Program-made: the position numbers and the translations under genes | NCBI GenBank assembly: GCA_014898425.1 | Contig: RCSZ01000003.1 | Location: 124,001 to 188,000, forward strand | Reading direction: 5' to 3' | Source of the DNA: Botryotinia globosa | Taxonomy: Eukaryota > Ascomycota > Leotiomycetes > Helotiales > Sclerotiniaceae | DNA length: 64,000 bases | Part shown: in pieces, positions 24,621 to 36,174 of the stretch | Layout: each line of letters opens with the position of its first letter | How positions within the stretch are numbered: the stretch's first letter is position 1 | The notes under the pieces: generated by a model | Told to the model about the DNA's origin: nothing | The model's input: only the letters and a program-made list of their open reading frames with translations | Databases searched by the model: none

Positions 24621-26338
24621 CCTTTCTCACGATAGGTGTCAAGGTGGATTTTCGTCGATATCCAGAAGATATTTGAATTGAAAGTCTTATCTTGGTTTCC
24701 TTGTTCCAAAAGGCTGCGAGGAGCGCTAAGAATTAGGCGCCGGCGTTAAAGTTAATTCACGTGATAGTATTGCGTTGCGCTGCTACATGTAGTGCGTCCA
24801 GTCCAACACTTACGGTGTAAAGTTGACTGAGCCTTTCACAGTGCCATGCCCGATTGTCGAAGAGATCTACTCAATTAGGGAAATATTTATCAGTTGCACG
24901 TCCGTCTCTCTCTATAAATGCCAATCATTTCCATAAACATGAGTCACGTTTTCCAAAGTTAGACATGACTAATGGGAGATGGTCGTATGTGGTATGATAA
25001 GATCGGAGTAGTCAATCTACAACGTTAATATCTAGAGTAGCCAAGCTAGATTCCTGTTGGGCTGGGTTGGGTTGATGAAGCGAAAGTAGTCCTTCGCCTC
25101 CAGCCACAAATCGAATGTTCCATATACGTATGACATTGGCGAAAAAGAAGTCGATCCCTTACCCGCACTGTACATGGCTTTGATTGTGTCGGCTTGATAG
25201 ATTCATTCTGACCTACACAGTTTGTAATGCAAGGTCACTCAGAGATTCCTTCACATGCAAGGTCACTCAGAGATTCCTTCACATGCAAGGTCACTCAGAG
25301 ATTCCTTCACATGCTAGGGTCACCTTAAGTTTGCGAGAATCTTGCATTCTTGGGATCGAGAATGTTATGCGAATTATGAGTAGAGTAGATACAAAATCGA
25401 TATTCGAATCGAGGTATGAACCAAGATTCTCACAAGAAGGTACCAAAAAGTGGCGTATGTCATCACAGCAGTGTGTCAAGGAGTACAAAGTTTTATTATT
25501 TCCCAATATATTGTGGTAATTGCCAGTTGTTCCAGAAGTGCCAACACTGAGCCATCATTGTCTTTCAATCAAATCCAGTGACTCCCAAAGAGTAAGCAGG
25601 GAATCGCCAGGCCTATCTATCACCGCAGACCTCCCCCCTCTCTTCCACTTTCGAAGAAAAACTAGACACAATCGGAAAAGGCCAAAAGGAAATCCATGAA
25701 GCAAAAATATTCAACACAACTCAATCAAACAATTGATCCAAATTTATGGGATGCGGAAAGGCGTCGATTCGACATTTCATTTAGAACTTGAAAGCCTATT
25801 GCGCGAACGAAAGAAGGCCGACACAGGCAAGAGTTCGGATTATTTTGCACTGTTCGATACGTAGTCAGCTACGCGTAGAAATATATCTCAATGGCAATCT
25901 TTCTTCGATTTCTTCTTCTCTTGGCGAATCGTGATTATGATGACTAACTGTAAATACCATTCGAGCACTTTGTATTACCTTACTTCTCGATATACCCAAG
26001 GCTTTCCCAGCACTTTTTTTCGCTCTCATGAACATTGTATCCTGATAGCTCAAGGGGCGATGCGTGTTATGGAAGCAACTCTGTCATCTTCGGTGAGAAC
26101 GATGGCTCAAAGAATTCTCTGGAAAACATCTGATTTGACGCTCCAAGCCAGCTATCAATCCCCTATAATAAATCACATAGATTTTTAACCGTACGCATAG
26201 GAACTGGTAGAAACTTTCCAAGGCGCTTTAACTACTAAGTATTTCATTGCTTCATTCATCAAAATCGTGCTATCATAACATATCATAAACTATCCTCCCA
26301 GCCTAGCACCTGAACAACCATTCTTGTGAATAATTCCC
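24621..26338. other. Intergenic with a 28-bp minisatellite
   Basis: 1.7 kb with no defensible gene. A 111-codon frame at 25184-25519 runs across the minisatellite and has no recognisable features. Confidence 0.55.
25230..25313. repeat. 28-bp minisatellite, three exact copies
   Basis: Three head-to-tail identical 28-bp units starting CAAGGTCACTCAGAGATTCC, then a diverged CTAGGGTCACC start of a fourth. No spacers, so not CRISPR-like. Confidence 0.95.
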
Positions 26339-27427
26339 TTACATGAATTTACTTGCCAGTCCCATCAATCCACTCATACCACCTGAGCTTCCACCACCTT
26401 GACTCTTCATATACATCTTAAGAGCCATCTCACCAGCTTGCTGAACAACGCTTTCCTTAGAAGAACCAGAAGAGACATTTCCTTGACTGCTTTGTTGATC
26501 AAACAATTTACTGGCTTGTGCCATTGCCATTCCAACGAAAGCGTTTTGAGAGTTTCCGGACGAGGAGTTTCCAGATGAACCACCGTTGAACATCTTGAGT
26601 GCTTGCATTGCGGCAGCACTGCCCATGCTAGATGAAGATGCCGAAGAACCGCCGGAAGAGCCGCCACCGCCATAGAATTGTTTGTGGGAGTTTACAGCTT
26701 CTATTTTTATGTTATTAGTATATTTTTGTAGGTTAGACAGTAGAAGTGTAGTTGGAATGACATACCTTCTTCATCGACATCTTGATTACCGATGTTTTGT
26801 TTGTTCTGGCCCAAGTAACCCAAGACGCTCGAGAACAAGCTAGAATCTCCAGAATCACCGGCATGTTCTTGAGCATGATGAGCTGCGCCCTTCAAATCCT
26901 CATCATCAGCACCGTATCCTCCACCGCCTCCATATGGGTTGTTTCCACTTCCTCCATATCTCTCATCGCGACCGCCGTGACGGATTTCCTCTTGTCCTCC
27001 TTGTCCACCACCTCCGTAATAGCTTTGGGCTTCTCCACCTCCTTGACGACGCTCTTCGTTAAAGTTTCCGCCACCGAATGCTCCTCCGGGTCCGCCTGCT
27101 CCACCGTGTTGGCCTTCTCTTCTTTCTGTGGGAATTTGTAAGCTTATGCTGTATACATAGAGGAACATAGGAATGGAATTGGGAACCATACCTTCACCGC
27201 CATATCCGCCGCCTTGTCGTCCCTCTCCACCATATCCACCACCCTGCTGTCCACCATAGCCCTCCTCATCTCTGCGGCCATGTTCTCTTCTCTCTACAGA
27301 TCCGAATCAGCGTGTTCCGTCCTCAAGGTCCCGGTTACCCCCCATCTTCAAGACTGTAATTCTTACCTTCACCTCCATATCCTCCGCCTTGTTGACCACC
27401 GTAGCCTTCGTTTCCGTAGCCAGACAT
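26339..27427 (-). CDS. Gly-rich conserved fungal protein (DUF7721-like)
   Basis: Four exons: 27367-27427, 27192-27293, 26766-27125 and 26339-26700; 294 residues. The N-terminal half is Gly/Tyr/Arg low complexity (repeats of YGGQQGGGYGGE, one per early exon, each followed by the word ERRE). The C-terminal half is conserved in character: alternating helical segments such as DLKGAAHHAQEHAG, SSLFSSVLGYLGQNK, QAGEMALKMYMKSQ and a Met/Gly-rich end. It resembles fungal proteins annotated as 'beta-flanking' or DUF7721; function unknown. The repeated exon-size module suggests internal exon duplication. The Gly-Tyr-rich half could favour phase separation or RNA association, which is speculation. Confidence 0.85.
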
Positions 27428-28361
27428 GTTTGTTATTGTTTAAATTGAGTTTTGTTTGGTTTGGGAAATGCTATAAAAGCAATTTTGTCAGTCACGAACG
27501 TAAGAACAGAAAATGTTTGTTTTGTTGAGGTGGCTTGTGCGGGGTCAAGTTGGAGCTCCGTAAAAGCTTTCGCCGAAAGACAACATCCTGATAGTATCCT
27601 TTGATTAGAACTTACTATTTGAGGTTCGTGATAGAAGCTATTGAAGTATTAAGAAAGAGTTGTCTTTTGTGTATAATACTATAATAACAGAACCAAATCG
27701 TTAATGTACGCAGAGGAGCTTGTTATATATCTCAACCCGGAAATCTGGATCAGCAGCGCTGGATTTCAAGGAGGGGAATCATGCAGATGATGACGTTTCG
27801 GGGTGGGGTAGCTGAAACCCCTATTGGTGTGGAACACAGAAGCTCGCTTGATTGGCTTGAGATTATTTATACCAAGAACTATATATTATATGTCAGCACT
27901 TGCGCACTATTGGAATATAACACTATAGTCATTGTGTCACAAATCAGGTACCTTCAAATAAAGACCTGGCTTAGTTACTCCCAATGACGGATCCGCAACA
28001 AGAACGATTCTTATACGCGTTGTACACTCAAGCAGTGGTAATGGATATCCCTCCAATCCGCATGTTGAGGACTTCGATTATCCTGCCTGATATCTTGAGT
28101 CAGAATGAGTGCTGTAATTACTGTGCGCCTACTCATGACATGCATTATCGAAACATTATTGGTTTTAGTAATTCAAAAACTTAAGAGAAATGAGATTAAT
28201 ATTATTCTATTACCAACTACGAGTAATCTCGTGAAAAGAGAGGACCAAATCCCCCCTCCTTATCATCTTCTATCCGTCTAACCTCTACTCTATACATGCT
28301 AAATGCCGTTCCATATCTATCATATCTCCAATATCATTAAATCATAAACCCAAACACTCCC
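27428..28361. other. Intergenic, upstream of Gly-rich gene
   Basis: 0.9 kb containing the promoter of the Gly-rich gene and the 3' flank of the MFS gene; no further structure seen. Confidence 0.55.
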
Positions 28362-30383
28362 TTATTTCCCCCCCACCGCCTCCATGCCACTCTTCTTCTC
28401 CTCCTTCAAACCCTGCAGCGTCTTGTGCTCCACCTCCAAACTATATCCTTTGACGAATAAACTCGATACTAGCGCTGCTCCAGACAACGCACACATGACA
28501 ATCCAAATCATTTTTAAACTATCCGCATACGCGTCCTTCAATTGAGTCTTTTCTAATCCTTCGTCCATATTCTGGATCAATTTCACCAATGCCGTTGCAT
28601 CTTTACTATATTCTGTTGCCATACTAGCAAGAAGTGGATAGCCGAGAAGTTTCTCCTTGATTTGATTTTGAAACACAACACCTCCGATAGCAACACCAAT
28701 CGCTTCACCAAACACACGAGCAAAGGAGTAGAAAGCAGCTGCGTGGCCTGCATCTTGCGGACGGCAAGCGGCTTGATTTCCCAGTCCCATGGATGGGAAT
28801 AACGTTCCTGTGCCGATTGAGATGGGAACATTGATGAATACCCATTGGACAATTGAAGTTGATGGCTTGAGGAGACAGAGAAGTCCAGAACCAAAAGTTG
28901 CGAGAAACCAACCGGACCAGAGTGCCCATCTGTAGCGACCTGTTTTGGCAACAAGGACACCGACTATTACTGACATGGGCTGGGGATGTGTTAGTAAGTT
29001 TGAAGAGCTGGAGAAAAAGGACTTGCATGACTTACAGCAACAAAACCAGTTTCGGGCAAGATGGCAACACCAGAGATGATAGGTGAATAACCCTGAACAG
29101 CCTCATAATACAATGGAAGATAGTACAACAAAGACCAAAGAACCATTCCGTGAACCATTGTTTGAAAGTATATGGAAATCGATGACCATGTATTGAAAAT
29201 ACTGAAACGGATGATCGGCTCGACATTATCTCCCGGTAGAAGTTCGCCTTCGGAATCGAATGCGCGATCGGATAGTCTTTTTTCATAAAAGGAGAAACCA
29301 ATTAAACCTACTAAGCCTATTAAGAGAGGGAAGAGTACTCTCCACGAATCCCAAGCGTACATTACACCGCCTAGTCTTGTTAGCGATATAGGTAATATAT
29401 TGGAACAGATATTCATACCCCAAGTGATAGGAATCAAGAAAGATATTGCTGAAGAAATGAAGACGCCGGAACCAAGCCAATCGAATCTTTTGACTTTTGC
29501 CAGCAGATTTCCTGGCGTACGTGTAATCTTCAAAAATAGAATGATTGCGATTGCTCCGGATACAATGAGGGGAATATTGATCCAGAAGATCCATCTCCAA
29601 GAGACTTTTTCTGCGAAAGCTAGCGAAGAAGTTAGACGAGCATGTGCAAGAGGATGGAAGAAAGCTTACCACCACCCATTAATGGACCACCAACACTCCC
29701 GATAGCCCAGATACTACCTGGTTATACAGTTAGTTGATAGAATATCTTATGTCAATGAGGAACTCATACCAACATAACCAAAATAAGCACCTCTAGCGGA
29801 AAGAGGTACCAAATCTGTGATGACAATCTCCTCCAAGGACAAGATTCCTCCTCCTCCAATGCCTTGAACACTTCTACCCACCAGCCTGTCAAAGTTTCAC
29901 GATTAGCAAATCTCTCAGCCCAGTCTGAGACAACACATACATCAAAGTAAAATTCGTTGCCACGGCTGCCAAGATGCTACCGATACCAAAAAATAAAGCC
30001 GAACCCAGTATTAATTCCTTTCTGCCAAAAACATGACTTAACCCCGCGATAACAGGCTGAGATACCGCAGAAGTGAGTAAAAACGATGTGCCAGACCAAA
30101 AGGCTTCGATGGCTGATCCTCTAAGTTTGGCGGTGATGATTGGCAGGGCGATACTGAGAGAGGTGGCATCAAGTGCGGCGGCGAGACTCATGAGACATAT
30201 GGAGGAGAAAGCAAAGATGAAGGCTGTGCTTGGTATGAATTCGATTTTTGTTTCGATGGGGACATCTGTGGCGGCAGGTTTCTCCTGAATACCGACAGGA
30301 GGATCTGAAGCACTGGTAGTGGAAGATCTTGCTGGCGTGATCATAAAATTCTCCAAGTCCGGAGTTTTCGTGGTTTCTACCAT
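28362..30383 (-). CDS. MFS exporter, DHA2 (14-TMS) family
   Basis: Six exons: 29941-30383, 29770-29885, 29670-29717, 29419-29619, 29036-29370 and 28362-28979; 586 residues. After a ~45-residue hydrophilic head come about 14 hydrophobic helices. Signatures: LDATSLSIALPII in TM1 (family motif D1-like), GRSVQGIGGGG at about 152-161 and WRWIFWINIPL at about 210-220, which mark the fungal DHA2/aflT-like drug:H+ antiporter group. Expected role: efflux of toxic or secondary compounds across the plasma membrane; no biosynthetic cluster sits beside it, so the substrate is open. For exon 4 the acceptor giving AFAEKVSWRW was chosen over one 9 nt downstream. Intron 4 (29371-29418) is 48 nt, in frame and stop-free. 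Confidence 0.92.
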
Positions 30384-31348
30384 GGTTCAAAATACCATAT
30401 ATGATGCGATGGGTACACGAGGAGATCAATGTAGTAGTGGAAAATGAATGTCCAAGTAATGCAAAAACGTATCGAAAGGGAGGAACTTTGCTAAGACAAT
30501 ATAAAGCTGACTTGATTCAAACAAAACATACCATAATTCAAAATACGGACTCGGACATGCATCTCTATATGTCTATCTAGTCATGCAGCCTAGATCTCAG
30601 GGAAAAATGAACTAACCTCCAAAACATAGAGATTTCTAATCGCAATCCCAAGGGAGACGAAAAAACTACGTGCGTACCAACCATATCGCTCCGTGTTAAC
30701 TCCACTTCAGCCTATCATCAATCCATCAATCTATCAAACGCTCCGTCCCAGCTCCCGACAATAGCTCCTTAGCTCTAGAACCCACTTTAAATTCCATCCC
30801 TAGCAGCTAAAAAATGCACTTGCACCTCGTCTACAAAGCTTGTTCGAACGGGAAAGGAGATCTCGCATTTCTTTTCTTTACGTGGTCTCATGTGTTTTCC
30901 ACAATTGCAAGGCCTCGAATGTCCCGCTAGTCTTTTCTATCCGTGCGAGAATGACAACTGAAGAAGATCAGTAGATGCGCAGCAGGATCAAGATTGCTCC
31001 GACTCCCATTCATTTGTTCGTTTCGATATATCGTATAATTATCCCTGTTGCACGTGATATGTTTAACGAGCTGACCAATTACGCATAGGTATGAAGAGTC
31101 CGTTCCATCCTGACGTGATTACCTAATCTTGAGCTTGAATATGTAAGGGTGTCCGAGCTTGGATAATACATACGAGGGAGCGAGGCTGTAAGGCTACATA
31201 CATATTTACCTAGTGCATACTCGTATACATGCACAAATTTAGGGGTCGCATCCCGATATTCCTTACAAAGCTTCAAGATTCGATATCAATGTCAATTATT
31301 GATTCATCAACACAAATAATCCAGTTGATGTAAACAACCCACCTCATC
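30384..31348. promoter_or_regulatory. Divergent promoter, MFS / palmitoyltransferase
   Basis: 965 bp between divergent starts; no gene, repeat or clear operator recognised. Confidence 0.45.
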
Positions 31349-32805
31349 ATGACGCAAACGCGTCTTTCCCTTCTATCCAAATGTCGAATCAATAAGATAA
31401 CCGATCTCGCACAACCATTTTGTTACTTCCACATGATATTTCTCGTTTATGGATCCCAGATATTATTTCATTATCTCGAGCCCGGGTCTCTGAGTACCGG
31501 GGAAACGGTGGTTTTCAATGCAAGTGCGTGGGCTATGATATGGTGTTATTGGAAGACTTGTTCTGTTGATCCGGGGGAAAAGGGCTGGGTTGATAGAGTT
31601 GCGAATGAGATTGAGAAGGAAACGGAGAAGGACGGGAGGGATGAGAAGGCTATTGGAGAAGTTGAAGGCTTAGAAAAGATAGAGTGGGAAAATGTGAGAT
31701 GGTGCAAGAAATGTGATGCGGTGAAGCCGCCTAGAGCACATCATTGTAAACAATGTAAACGGTATATCTCCCTCTCTCATTCTATTTTTCTAAAAAATCC
31801 AACTCTGAATAAGTATCATTATTGATGCCCTCTAGCTGCATCCCAAAAATGGACCACCACTGTCCCTGGACCAACAATTGCGTCTCCCACATCACCTTCC
31901 CCCATTTCGTCCGCTTTCTCTTCTACGCCGTGTTTTCCCTGCTCATCCTCGCCTTCTTTCTCTGCATCCGCACCAGCTACGTCATTTCCGAAAGTACCCT
32001 TCCTTCCTACCTAGGACCCTCAACCACCTCCCTCACTTTCTTCTTCGTAATAATCTGCTCCGCTGGGCTCTCCCTCTTCGCCATGTCCCTCCTCTTTCTG
32101 CGCACCGTCTACTCCCTCGCAACAAACATCTACATGATCGAAGCCTGGGAAATCGAACGCCACGATGCGGTTATCGAGCGCTCGAAATCGAGAAATATGC
32201 GCGGCTATGTGTATGCCAATGGAGGACGCAAAGTTAGGGTGCACAAAGTGGAATTCCCCTTCGATATAGGTATTTGGGAGAATATTGTGCAAGCAATGGG
32301 GAGTGCGAATATCCTTATGTGGTTCAATCCGCTTGCAGGCGGACCAAGTCTAGAGAGTGCGGGGACGTGGGAGGAAAATGGATTTAATGATAGGGTGGGT
32401 ATGTGGCCGCCTCCAGATCCGGATAAGCTGGGAAGGAGAGCGGGTTGTGTGAGTGTGGAAACGATCCCAATGGAAGAGAAAGTCTACGGGAGTGTAGAGG
32501 AAGAACGAGATGCATTTAGACAGCGTCAAGAAGCGGATTTGAAACGCTGGAAGAAAGATGATACAGGAGGCACTGTCAATAATGGAAATGGATATTATGA
32601 AGAAGATGACGCAGAGGAGGAGAATGAAGATGAAAGTGAAGAATATGAAGAGGGACTAGACGGAGAAGAAGGCTGGACGAATTCGGAAGGTGATAGACTG
32701 AGAGATTATGGGGTAGATGAAGAAGTGGATATTGTGGATGAAGATGAGATACCGTTGGGAGAATTGATTCGACGACGTAAAGCGAGGAGTGTTGCATCGG
32801 CGTGA
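31349..32805 (+). CDS. PFA4: DHHC protein S-palmitoyltransferase, Pfa4-like
   Basis: Exons 31349-31761 and 31836-32805; 460 residues. Two N-terminal membrane helices (about 24-44 and 52-70), then the cysteine-rich domain from WCKKCD (119) to the catalytic DHHC at 144-147 within CIPKMDHHCPWTNNCV, split by the intron between Arg138 and Cys139, then two more helices (FLFYAVFSLLILAFF and SLTFFFVIICSAGLSLF) and a long acidic cytosolic tail with DEEENEDESEEYEEG. The layout and the CIPKMDHHCPWTNNCV wording fit the Pfa4 group, ER enzymes that palmitoylate chitin synthase Chs3 in yeast. An interesting functional echo is the chitin-precursor enzyme UAP1 ~4 kb downstream. The first exon could start further upstream; this ATG is the first in frame. 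Confidence 0.9.
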
Positions 32806-33511
32806 GGGGTGTAATATAGAATTGGACGGCATAAAGCGGAACAAAATAGATGGATAGAATAAAATGTACACATATAGAATCTAAAATTTCTCATGAAAAG
32901 AAACACTGGCGAGACGATATTTACAACCCCATTTCCTGTCCCATTATTTAACCGAACGATGAAGGAGTCGCTGGACATTAACTAAAGCGTCCATACTTCC
33001 AATAATATATACACAAACCTCATTCATTCATTCATTCATCCATTCATTCATTTTTTGCTCACACCATGAAATCGAGGAATAAAACACACAGTTTAATAAT
33101 ATATTATCCAAAGACCATTGCCTATCCCTGCATTTGCTGGTTTACTCACGTTACCATCATATTATATTCTATTGAGGGATAAATATATCCCTCATGCCTC
33201 ATCCATCCATCCATCAATAGCATCGCCAAACCGCCATTAACTCATGAATACTAGTAATACAAACGTATCGGGGGTCATAATTTCATCTCCCATCTTCCCA
33301 GTTTGTTCCATTCATTTCGATCCCTCCTTTCCCATCGTTTTGAAACGCCAGAAAAGAAGAATGATATCGCCCATGTTCGTGTTGAAAATATACAATGAAA
33401 TCTCCCGTCTACTCTGAACTGCTTGCAAGTGTACTGGGAAAGCAAATCCCAGGTTATCTTGACTCATTCCTTATTTTTGCTTCTTTTTTTCTCCATATCG
33501 TCAGGAAGAAA
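32806..33511. other. Convergent intergenic, no gene seen
   Basis: 700 bp, A/T-rich, with a (CATT)n run near 33,021-33,053. No gene recognised. Confidence 0.55.
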
Positions 33512-34692
33512 TCAAATAGCAAAACAAGTAGCGAAAACCGTCGCAACCATAACCCACCAGCCCAAGCCCTCCGCTAATGTCCTCCCAGCTGCTGAATCCG
33601 ACCCGCCACTCGCAGTCGTTCCATTAGGCAACGTACCATTAATAAGAATCGTCGATGTACCATTAACATCCGCGACGTTGACCAGCGACTTATTCAAGGC
33701 GTCATAACTTCCATCTCCGATTATCTGATCCAGGAATGTCGAGTTTCCACTATCGTCGCATCCGCACTCGCTGTATGCAGCACAGAGACATGTGACTGGT
33801 TTTGTCTCGTTGACTCCCGTCGTGTCTGGATCTTGACGGGTTTCGATAGAGGCAGATGTAGTGTTGGTGCCGTTGCGGGTAGCCGAGTGGTTCCGGAAGG
33901 AATAGGGATTGTGGTATGGATAGCTGTAGGCGCCGTAGAGCCAGAGACCGGGGAAGATGGATAGGGCGCCCAAACCGAGGAAGACAGGGGCGATTCCGAG
34001 AGGTGAGCGACCACCGGAGGAATATGGTGTTGTTGCTCCTCCGCCATACTGTTTATGGGTTAGTAATCAATACTTGAATCTTTGCGAAAGGTACATACAT
34101 ATCTCCCCCCACCATAAGCAGGCGCGGGACCCGAGCCAGCTTTCGTAGCACCACCCGACGAAGAGGAAGAGGATGTGACACCTCCCTTTCCAGACGAGGA
34201 ACCAGAACTATTTTATTATCATGTTAGAGCTTGATTCTTTTGAACTCAATCCAGTACATTCCGCCCAAACACCGGATCTCGGTGTTCTACCCCCAACAGC
34301 CGAGATGGTCCCTCAATTCCCCTCCTCAAGATTCTTTCGCATCGCCTCTCCTCACAGTCATCCATGTCATAAATCTCAGGATCAGAAAGAAGAAAATTCC
34401 CATGAACATACCTTGAGGAAGAACTGCTTCCACTGCTTCCACTACTACTACTGCCACTACTCGAACTTCCACCTCCTCCCTTACCGCCACCGCCTCCTCC
34501 ACCCTTGCGTTTAAACAAATCGCCACCCCGTTTCTCCTCACGAGAATAGTATGTGAGTTCTTCGGCTTCGACTGCAGGTTGTGCGTTTGCATCGCGTGTG
34601 ATCAATTCCGCAGAGGGAATATATTGCGGATGCGCAAATGAGGGAGTGGAGGAGAAGAGTAGCAGTGCTACGGTCCAGAAATCCGTCCTCAT
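33512..34692 (-). CDS. Predicted GPI-anchored surface protein (DUF7732-like)
   Basis: Exons 34412-34692, 34099-34207 and 33512-34048; 308 residues. Start MRTDFWTVALLLF gives a signal peptide cleaved near SFA-HPQ. Next a Ser/Gly low-complexity stretch (about 65-110, split by both introns), then a hydrophobic segment SPLGIAPVFLGLGALSIFPG, an Asn-rich part with several N-x-S/T sequons, a Cys cluster CLCAAYSECGCDD, and a C-terminal hydrophobic tail (WWVMVATVFATCFAI) after a small-residue GGSDSAAG site, as in GPI-anchored proteins. Similar to fungal proteins carrying DUF7732; function unknown. Probably sits on the plasma membrane or wall. Confidence 0.85.
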
Positions 34693-36174
34693 GGTTGATT
34701 GGGTGAGAATATTGATTAGTGTTTCTCGTGATAATCGACTGATGAAGAGTTCTATGTTATCGTAATGCGATAGGTGAAGGATAAAAGAAGCAAGTAATTG
34801 AAATCTTATTCCTCCCCGGTTGATATAAAATGTATTCGATAATGTTGATGTAGATGTAAACACCAAATACCATGGACGGATAAAATAATCGATATGCGAC
34901 TCAAACTTTAAAAGTTTCCAAAAGTGCGCTTTGTTTCACGGGGATGTGATTTGCACACTTCACTTGCGACCTTTGGGGAAGTCAATTAATATATACCTAC
35001 GTAGTACGTACCTACCTAGTACATCATTGATAACCTTGTAGGTATTCTCCGAATTTACCTCTTCTGATCCGGAGCACAGCCAAGATTTGCCTTATGATTC
35101 GCCTCATCACTTGTTAGTTTCTCCTCGATCCATATGTGATATACACATTCACATTTCACACCTCTCTTGGGAATCCATTTCACTCCAGCAAGGCTTCTTT
35201 GGACACCCGTGGACGCTGCCTGGCACTGCCACGAGTGGCTTGGCAGATGTCATATAGGGTAGCCCGGTAATCTTGAATCTTGCCTTAGCTAATTACCGGA
35301 CGTCTTACTCTCTGTTTCTCGATGAGGATACGATACGCTACCTACCTACCTAGGAGGGTAAAGACGATGATTACCGGTCGATATGGTAATTATACCATGG
35401 TAATAAATGTAGAATAACACAAACTAACAAATCATCACACACCTGCATCCATCTATCAAAAAAGTCATGTGAGATGAGAAAGCAAGATACTCTAATCTAG
35501 GGGTAAGAGTCAAGGCGGAGGAACATTTAAGCATATCCAGTAGCACGATGCCATGCCTCCACCACCCTTTCCCAGTTTTCCATCTCCACTTCATGCACTT
35601 CACTTCATACACTTAATTATTATTACTTCTCGTCCCAGCATCCATCCATACAACAATAATGGCGGGGTTGATCATCTGGACTCTTCGTTATAATTACCTA
35701 TTAACCGGTAGTTTTTCCACCGTTACGCTTGCTGCCGGCTGTTGATGAATGCATGACCATTAGACTAGAAATCTTCTAGAAACCCTTCAAAAGATACGCC
35801 GAGGCAAAATATTGTCACGGAGCAAGGCTCATCCTCTTATTATTCCAAGGTTAGTTCAGCAATGGAGGCTTAGGATACACACTAGAAGTATTTCTTTGTT
35901 CTAAAAGTCTTATTATAGCTAGCTGATTTTCGCCTCAAGGGCTGAGATCGTAGATTGATGCTTCTCCTCGGATATGGATATGGGAAGTATTGGACCGTCA
36001 CCAAAATTACGGTAGATATTCTGGTGTTATTGATATCTTGTATTAAAACTTTTAGTCATCAACTTTGCTTCAAAATATCTCGCTTGTATTGAATGATAGT
36101 ATTGCTATCAGAGCTTAGGTATAGCCAAACCAAAAAAATAATCCTAAATTGTTCATTTGACCTTTTCAAGGTAC
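34693..36174. other. Intergenic, no gene seen
   Basis: 1.5 kb with A/T-rich tracts and CCTACCTAGG-type words near 35,000-35,020 and 35,340-35,355. No gene recognised. Confidence 0.5.

Noticed and set aside
25184..25519. 111-codon frame and possible CRISPR-like array
   Set aside because: The frame is driven by a 28-bp tandem repeat; the repeats are adjacent without spacers and the DNA is fungal.
29610..29619. Alternative acceptor 9 nt downstream for MFS exon 4
   Set aside because: Also in frame, but the upstream acceptor gives AFAEKVSWRW, which fits the family better; alternative use cannot be excluded.
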